Assembly (NCBI RefSeq): GCF_008831285.2
Contig: NW_022204745.1
Location: 1-51,995, forward strand
Source of the DNA: Nymphaea colorata
Lineage: Eukaryota; Streptophyta; Magnoliopsida; Nymphaeales; Nymphaeaceae
Direction of reading: 5' to 3'
Length of the DNA: 51,995 nt
The notes under the pieces were generated by a model, which worked only from the letters and a program-made list of their open reading frames with translations, was not told the origin of the DNA and searched no databases. Position numbers and translations under genes: made by a program. Of the stretch, positions 46,652 to 51,995 are shown piece by piece. Every line of letters starts with the position of its first letter. Within the stretch, counting starts at the first letter, position 1.

Positions 46652-46957
46652 GGAATCACGCGTTCGTACCAATACAAGTGAGATTTAAATGATTCATATG
46701 ATCATGCATGCTTAATTGAATGTGTTTAACTTGTTGTTACATCTATATTAAATGATTTAGTAGATCGAAATCACAAGTTTGTATGAAAATGAATGAGATT
46801 CGAGTGATTCATTTCGTGTCTTATGGTTTACCTAATGTGTTTCACTAGTTGTTACATTTATAATGATTCTTAATACGGATGTCCTTAACAAGTGATTCAT
46901 TTGGTGTCATATAGTTAACCTAATGTGTTTCACTTGTAATTTAATTGAATGCGCTTA

Positions 46958-47138
46958 ACAAGTGAATTAGGTTAACAATAGGGCACCAAATGAATCACTC
47001 AAATCTCATTCATTTTCATGCAAGCCTGTGATTTCAATTACTAAATCATTTAACATGGATATAACAATAAGTCAAGTACATTCAATAAAGTATGCGTGAT
47101 CATAGGAATCACTTAAATCTGACTCGTATTGGTACGAC
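46958..47138 (-). repeat. Reversed satellite monomers, HOR copy 1
   Basis: Here the monomer phrases appear as reverse complements (ACCAAATGAATCACTC, CTCATTCATTTTCATG, TGTGATTTCAAT), while the flanking satellite reads forward. GTTAACCTAATG before and ATTAGGTTAAC after form a hairpin at the switch. Confidence 0.8.
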
Positions 47139-49999
47139 TATAGTGCACGATCTAAAGGATTGAAATTACAAGTTCGTATGAATATAAGTGCGATTTAAGT
47201 GATTCAAATGATCACACATACTTAATTGAATGTGCTTAACTTATTGTTACATCCATGTTGCTTAATTAAGTGAACTGAAATCACAAGTTTGTATGAAAAT
47301 GAATGTGATTCGAGTGATTCATTTGGTGTCTTATAGTTAACCTAACGTCTTTCACATGTTATTACATCCACGATCAATGATTTAGATAATTAAAACTCAC
47401 AAGTTTATATGGATATAAAAGAGACCTATGCATTAGTTTGATCCTTTCTAGTTTGTACGATAAGTTGAACATGTATTTACATCTATAGTGATCGATGCAC
47501 AAGTTCACGTCAATACGAGTGGGATTTAAGTGATTCAATTAATCACGCATATTTAATTGAATGTACTTAACTTGTTGTTACCTTTATATTAAATGATTTA
47601 GTAAATTCAAATCATAGGTTTATATGAAAATGAATGGGATTCAAGTGATTCATTTGGTGTCTTACAGGTAACTTAATGTGTTTCACTTGTTATTACATAC
47701 ATTTGATCACTTATGTTTAATCGAGAGATTATGTGATTCATTTTTACTTGTTCTTACATACATTTGATAACTTATATTTAATTGAATGTGCGTAACCATT
47801 TGTTACATACGTATAGAATGACTTAGTGGCTTGAAAAAAGAAGTCCGTTTGGAAATGAATGAGAGTCAAGTCACTATATTGGTCCCTTATAGTTAATCTA
47901 ATGTATTTCACTTGTCATTACATCTATAATGAATGATTTAAATGGTTGAAATCACAAGTTTATATGGATACAAATGGTTGAAGTCACTATATTTGTACAC
48001 TGTAGTTAGTCCGATGAGTTGAATTTGCTGTTACATCTATAGGAAACGTTCTAAAGGTTTGAAATCACATGTTCGTACGAATACAAGGGAGATTTAAGTG
48101 ATTCATATAATCGTGCATACTTAATTGAATGTGTTTAACTTGTTGTTACATCTATAATAAACGATTTAGTAGATTGAAATCACAAGTTTGTGCGAAAATG
48201 AATGATATTCGAGTGATTCATTTGGTGTCTTGTAGTTAACCTATTGTGTTTCACTTGTTATTACATCTTTGATCAATGATTTAAATGATTAAAACTTACA
48301 AGTTTGTATGGATATAAAGGAGACCTATGCATTAGTTTGATCCCTTGTAGTTAGTTCAATAAGTTGAACTAGTTCTTACATCTATGGTGATCGATGTAAG
48401 GAATTGAAATCACAAGTTCGTATCAGTACGAGTGGGATTTAAGTGATTCATTTTATCACACATACGTAATTGAATGTGCTTAACTTGTTGTTACGTCTAT
48501 AATAAATGATTTAGTAGATTAAAATCATAGGTTTGTATGAAAATGAATGATATTGGAGTGATTCATTTGGTGTCTTGTAAGTAACCTAATGTGTTTCACT
48601 TGTTATTACATATATTTGATCACTTATATTTAATTGAGAGATTAAGTGATTCATTTTCACTTGTTATTACATATAATTGATCACTTGTATTTAATTGAAT
48701 GTGCGTGACCATTTCTTACTTACGTATAGAATGACCTAGTGGCTTTGATACCAGAAGTTCGTTTGGAATACATATATAATGAATGATTTAAATGATTGAA
48801 ATCACATGTTCATGTGGACACAAACTCGTGTAGTTAGTCCGATGAGTTGAATTTATTGTTACAACTATAGTGCACGATCTAAATGATTGAAATCACAAGT
48901 TCGTATCAATACAAGTGCGATTTAAGTGATTCAAATGATCACACATACTTAATTGAATGTGCTTAACTTGTTGTTACATCCATATTGCTAGATTAAGTGA
49001 ATTCAAATCACAAGTTTGTGTGAAAATAAATGAGATTTGAGTGATTCATTTGGTGTCTTATAATTAACCTAATGTTCACTCGTTATAATCTATGATCACA
49101 CTAAATCACGTTTATTGGATGTAAGAGACTATGGATTAGTTTAGTGATCCGTATTTGTTCATAAGGCATTTACTTACATTGTATTGCAATTGTGCATGAT
49201 AACTTTGATTGTCTTGTTGACGTCTATATTAAATGATTTAGTATATTGAAATCATAGGTTTGTATGGAAATGAATGAGATTTGAGTGATTCATTTGGTGT
49301 CTTGTAGGTAACCTAATATGTTTCACTTGTTATTACATATATTTGATCACATATATTTAATTGAGAGATTACATGACTCATTTTCACTTGTTATTACATA
49401 TATTTGATCAATATATTTAATTGAGTGTGCGTAGTCATTTGTTACATACGTATAGATTGACTTAGTGGCTTGAAAAAGAAGTTCGTTGGAAATAATGAGA
49501 GTCAGGTCATTAAGTTGGTCCCTTACAGTTAATCTATTGTATTTCACTTGTTAATACATCTATAATGAATGATTTAAAAATTGAAATCGCAAGTTCATAT
49601 GGATACAAATGGGATCTATGCATTACTTTGAATGCGTGTAATTAGTCCGATGAGTTGAATTTGTTGTTACATCTATAGTGAACGATCTAAAGGATTGAAA
49701 TCACGCATTCGTACCAATACAAGTGAGATTTAAATGATTCATATGATCATGCATGCTTAATTGAATTGTTTAACTTGTTGTTACATCTATATTAAATGAT
49801 TTAGTAGATCGAAATAACAAGTTTGTATGAAAATGAATGAATTCGAGTGATTCATTTGGTGTCTTATGGTTTACCTAATGTGTTTCACTAGTTGTTACAT
49901 TTATAATGATTCTTAATACGGATGTCCTTAACAAGTGATTCATTTGGTGTCATATAGTTAACCTAATGTGTTTCACTTGTAATTTAATTGAATGTGCTA

Positions 50000-50183
50000 A
50001 CAAGTGAATTAGGTTAACAATAGGGCACCAAATGAATCACTCAAATCTCATTCATTTTCATGCAAGCCTGTGATTTCAATCTACTAAATCATTTAACATG
50101 GATATAACAATAAGTCAAGTACATTCAATAAAGTATGCGTGATCATATGAATCACTTAAATCTGACTCGTATTGGTACGATAT
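50000..50183 (-). repeat. Reversed satellite monomers, HOR copy 2
   Basis: This is the same reversed block one HOR period later, so the inversion is a fixed part of the higher-order unit. Confidence 0.8.
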
Positions 50184-51995
50184 AGTGCACGATCTAAAGG
50201 ATTGAAATTACAAGTTCGTATCAATACAAGTGCGATTTAAGTGATTCAAATGATCACACATACTTAATTGAATGTGCTTAACTTATTGTTACATCCATGT
50301 TCTTGATTAAGTGAACTGAAATCACAAGTTTGTATGAAAATGAATGTGATTCGAGTGATTCATTTGGTGTCTTATAGTTAACCTAACGTGTTTCACATGT
50401 TATTACATCCATATCAATGATTTAAATAATTAAAACTCACAAGTTTATATGGATATAAAGGAGACCTATGCATAAGTTTGATCCTTTATAGTTTGTACAA
50501 TAAGTTGAACATGTTGTTACATCTATAGTGATCGATGCACAATTCACATCAATACGAGTGGGATTTAAGTGATTCAATTGATCACGCTTATTTAATTGAA
50601 TGTACTTAACTTGTTGTTACGTTTATATTAAATGATTTAGTAAATTCAAATCATGGTTTATATGAAAATGAATGGGATTCGAGTGATTCATTTGGTGTTT
50701 TACAGGTAACTTAATGTGTTTCACTTGTTATTACATACATTTGATCACTTATGTTTAATCGAGAGATTATGTGATTCATTTTTACTTGTTCTTACATACA
50801 TTTGATAACTTATATTTAATTGAATGTGCGTAACCATTTGTTACATACGTATAGAATGACTTAGTGGCTTGAAAAAGAAGTCGTTTGGAAATGAATGAGA
50901 GTCAAGTCATCTATATTGGTCCTTATAGTTAATCTAATGTATTTCACTTGTTATTACATCTATAATGAATGATTTAAATGGTTGAAATCACAAGTTTATA
51001 TGGATACAAATGGTTGAAGTCACTATATTTGTACACGTGTAGTTAGTCCGATGAGTTGAATTTGTTGTTACATCTATAGGGAACGTTCTAAAGGATTGAA
51101 ATCACATGTTCGTATGAATACAAGTGAGATTTAAGTGATTCATATAATCATGCATACTTAATTGAATGTGTTTAACTTGTTGTTACGTCTATAATAAATG
51201 ATTTAGTAGATTGAAATCACAAGTTTGTGCGAAAATGAATGAGATTCGAGTGATTCATTTGGTGTCTTGTAGTTAACCTATTGTGTTTCACTTGTTATTA
51301 CATCTTTGATCAATGATTTAAATGATTAAAACTTACAAGTTTGTATGGATATAAAGGAGACCTATGCATTAGTTTGATCCCTTGTAGTTAGTTCAATAAG
51401 TTGAACTAGTTCTTACATCTATGGTGATCGATGTAAGGAATTGAAATCACAAGTTCGTATCATACGAGTGGGATTTAAGTGATTCATTTTATCATGCATA
51501 CGTAATTGAATGTGCTTAACTTGTTGTTACGTCTATATTAAATGATTTAGTAGATTAAAATCATAGGTTTGTATGAAAATGAATGATATTAGAGTGATTC
51601 ATTTGGTGTCTTGTAGTAACCTAATGTGTTTCACTTGTTATTACATATATTTGATCACTTATATTTAATTGAGAGATTAAGTGATTTATTTTCACTTGTT
51701 ATTACATATAATTGATCACTTGTATTTAATTGAATGTGCGTGACCATTTTTACTTATGTATAGAATGACCTAGTGGCTTGATACCAGAAGTTCGTTTGGA
51801 ATACATATATAATGAATGATTTAAATGATTGAAATCACATGTTCATGTGGATACAAACTCGTGTAGTTAGTCCGATGAGTTGAATTTATTGTTACAACTA
51901 TAGTGCACGATAAAAATGATTGAAATCACAAGTTCGTATCAATACAAGTGCGATTTAAGTGATTCAAATGATCACACATACTTAATTGAATGTGC

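Larger units (their letters stand above)
46652..51995. repeat. AT-rich satellite, ~100-115-bp monomers in a ~3.04-kb higher-order repeat
   Basis: Monomers contain recurring phrases such as AAATCACAAGTTTGTATG, GAGTGATTCATTTGGTGTCT, GTGTTTCACTTGTTATTAC and AATGAATGATTTA; successive GAAATCAC starts are about 100-115 bp apart (for example 47162, 47277, about 47391). Monomers differ strongly from each other. Blocks about 3.04 kb apart are nearly identical: GTACCAATACAAGTG at 46666 and 49711, GACTCGTATTGG at 47121 and 50164, GATGAGTTGAATTTATTG at 48841 and 51874. This is a classic higher-order repeat. No gene is supported here. It continues past the window end. Confidence 0.88.

Noticed and set aside
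49347-49547. 66-codon ORF in the satellite
   Set aside because: It sits in AT-rich tandem monomers, is not open in the other monomers and has no recognisable domain.

Overview
The window is repeat DNA from a plant nuclear genome, most likely a land plant with a large, transposon-rich genome; I cannot name the species. The reasons are LTR-retrotransposon ends of the TG...CA type, primer-binding sites complementary to the 3' end of plant initiator tRNA-Met, and a long AT-rich satellite. I see no host gene, rRNA, tRNA or CRISPR array. No translated frame shows reverse transcriptase, integrase, protease or a zinc-knuckle Gag.

From 1 to about 46.65 kb the DNA is a scrambled tandem array of one non-autonomous LTR-retrotransposon family, mostly on the minus strand. 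An intact unit has an LTR of about 4.2-4.4 kb (element sense TGTTACGAGCC...GGATCCTAACA), a 2-nt spacer, an initiator-Met PBS, a leader of about 1 kb, one long ORF of about 850-864 codons, and a polypurine tract. Neighbouring units share LTRs (LTR-internal-LTR-internal-LTR). These sizes resemble the plant class called LARDs (large retrotransposon derivatives), but LARD interiors are usually described as non-coding. Here the interior encodes a protein with an FHA-like N-terminal domain, a Ser/Asp/Glu-rich middle and a basic C-terminal half that runs through the polypurine tract into the 3' LTR.

Layout: 1-504, plus-strand LTR end with PBS; 517-1932, a foldback (long inverted repeat) element; 1961-5071, LTR fused to an ORF fragment; 5074-9488, full LTR; 9489-11573, shortened interior; 11574-14062, LTR and leader fragments in both orientations; 14063-18260, full LTR; 18261-21647, full interior; 21648-25814, near-complete LTR; 25815-29570, an LTR on the opposite strand; 29571-30886, LTR remnant; 30887-34236, full interior with one nonsense codon; 34237-38641, full LTR; 38642-42013, full interior with one frameshift; 42014-45185, rearranged LTR; about 45186-46651, interior fragment in plus orientation with a 57-bp LTR stub.

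From 46652 to the end is a satellite with monomers of roughly 100-115 bp arranged in a higher-order repeat of about 3.04 kb, containing a block of reversed monomers.

How the parts would work together (inference): the U3 carries a tandem short-repeat block upstream of a TATA-like box. The transcript would have a very long leader with a conserved splice-donor-like site and two matched stem-loops just upstream of the ORF. The ORF product might act in packaging or targeting, while reverse transcriptase and integrase would come from an autonomous relative not present here.
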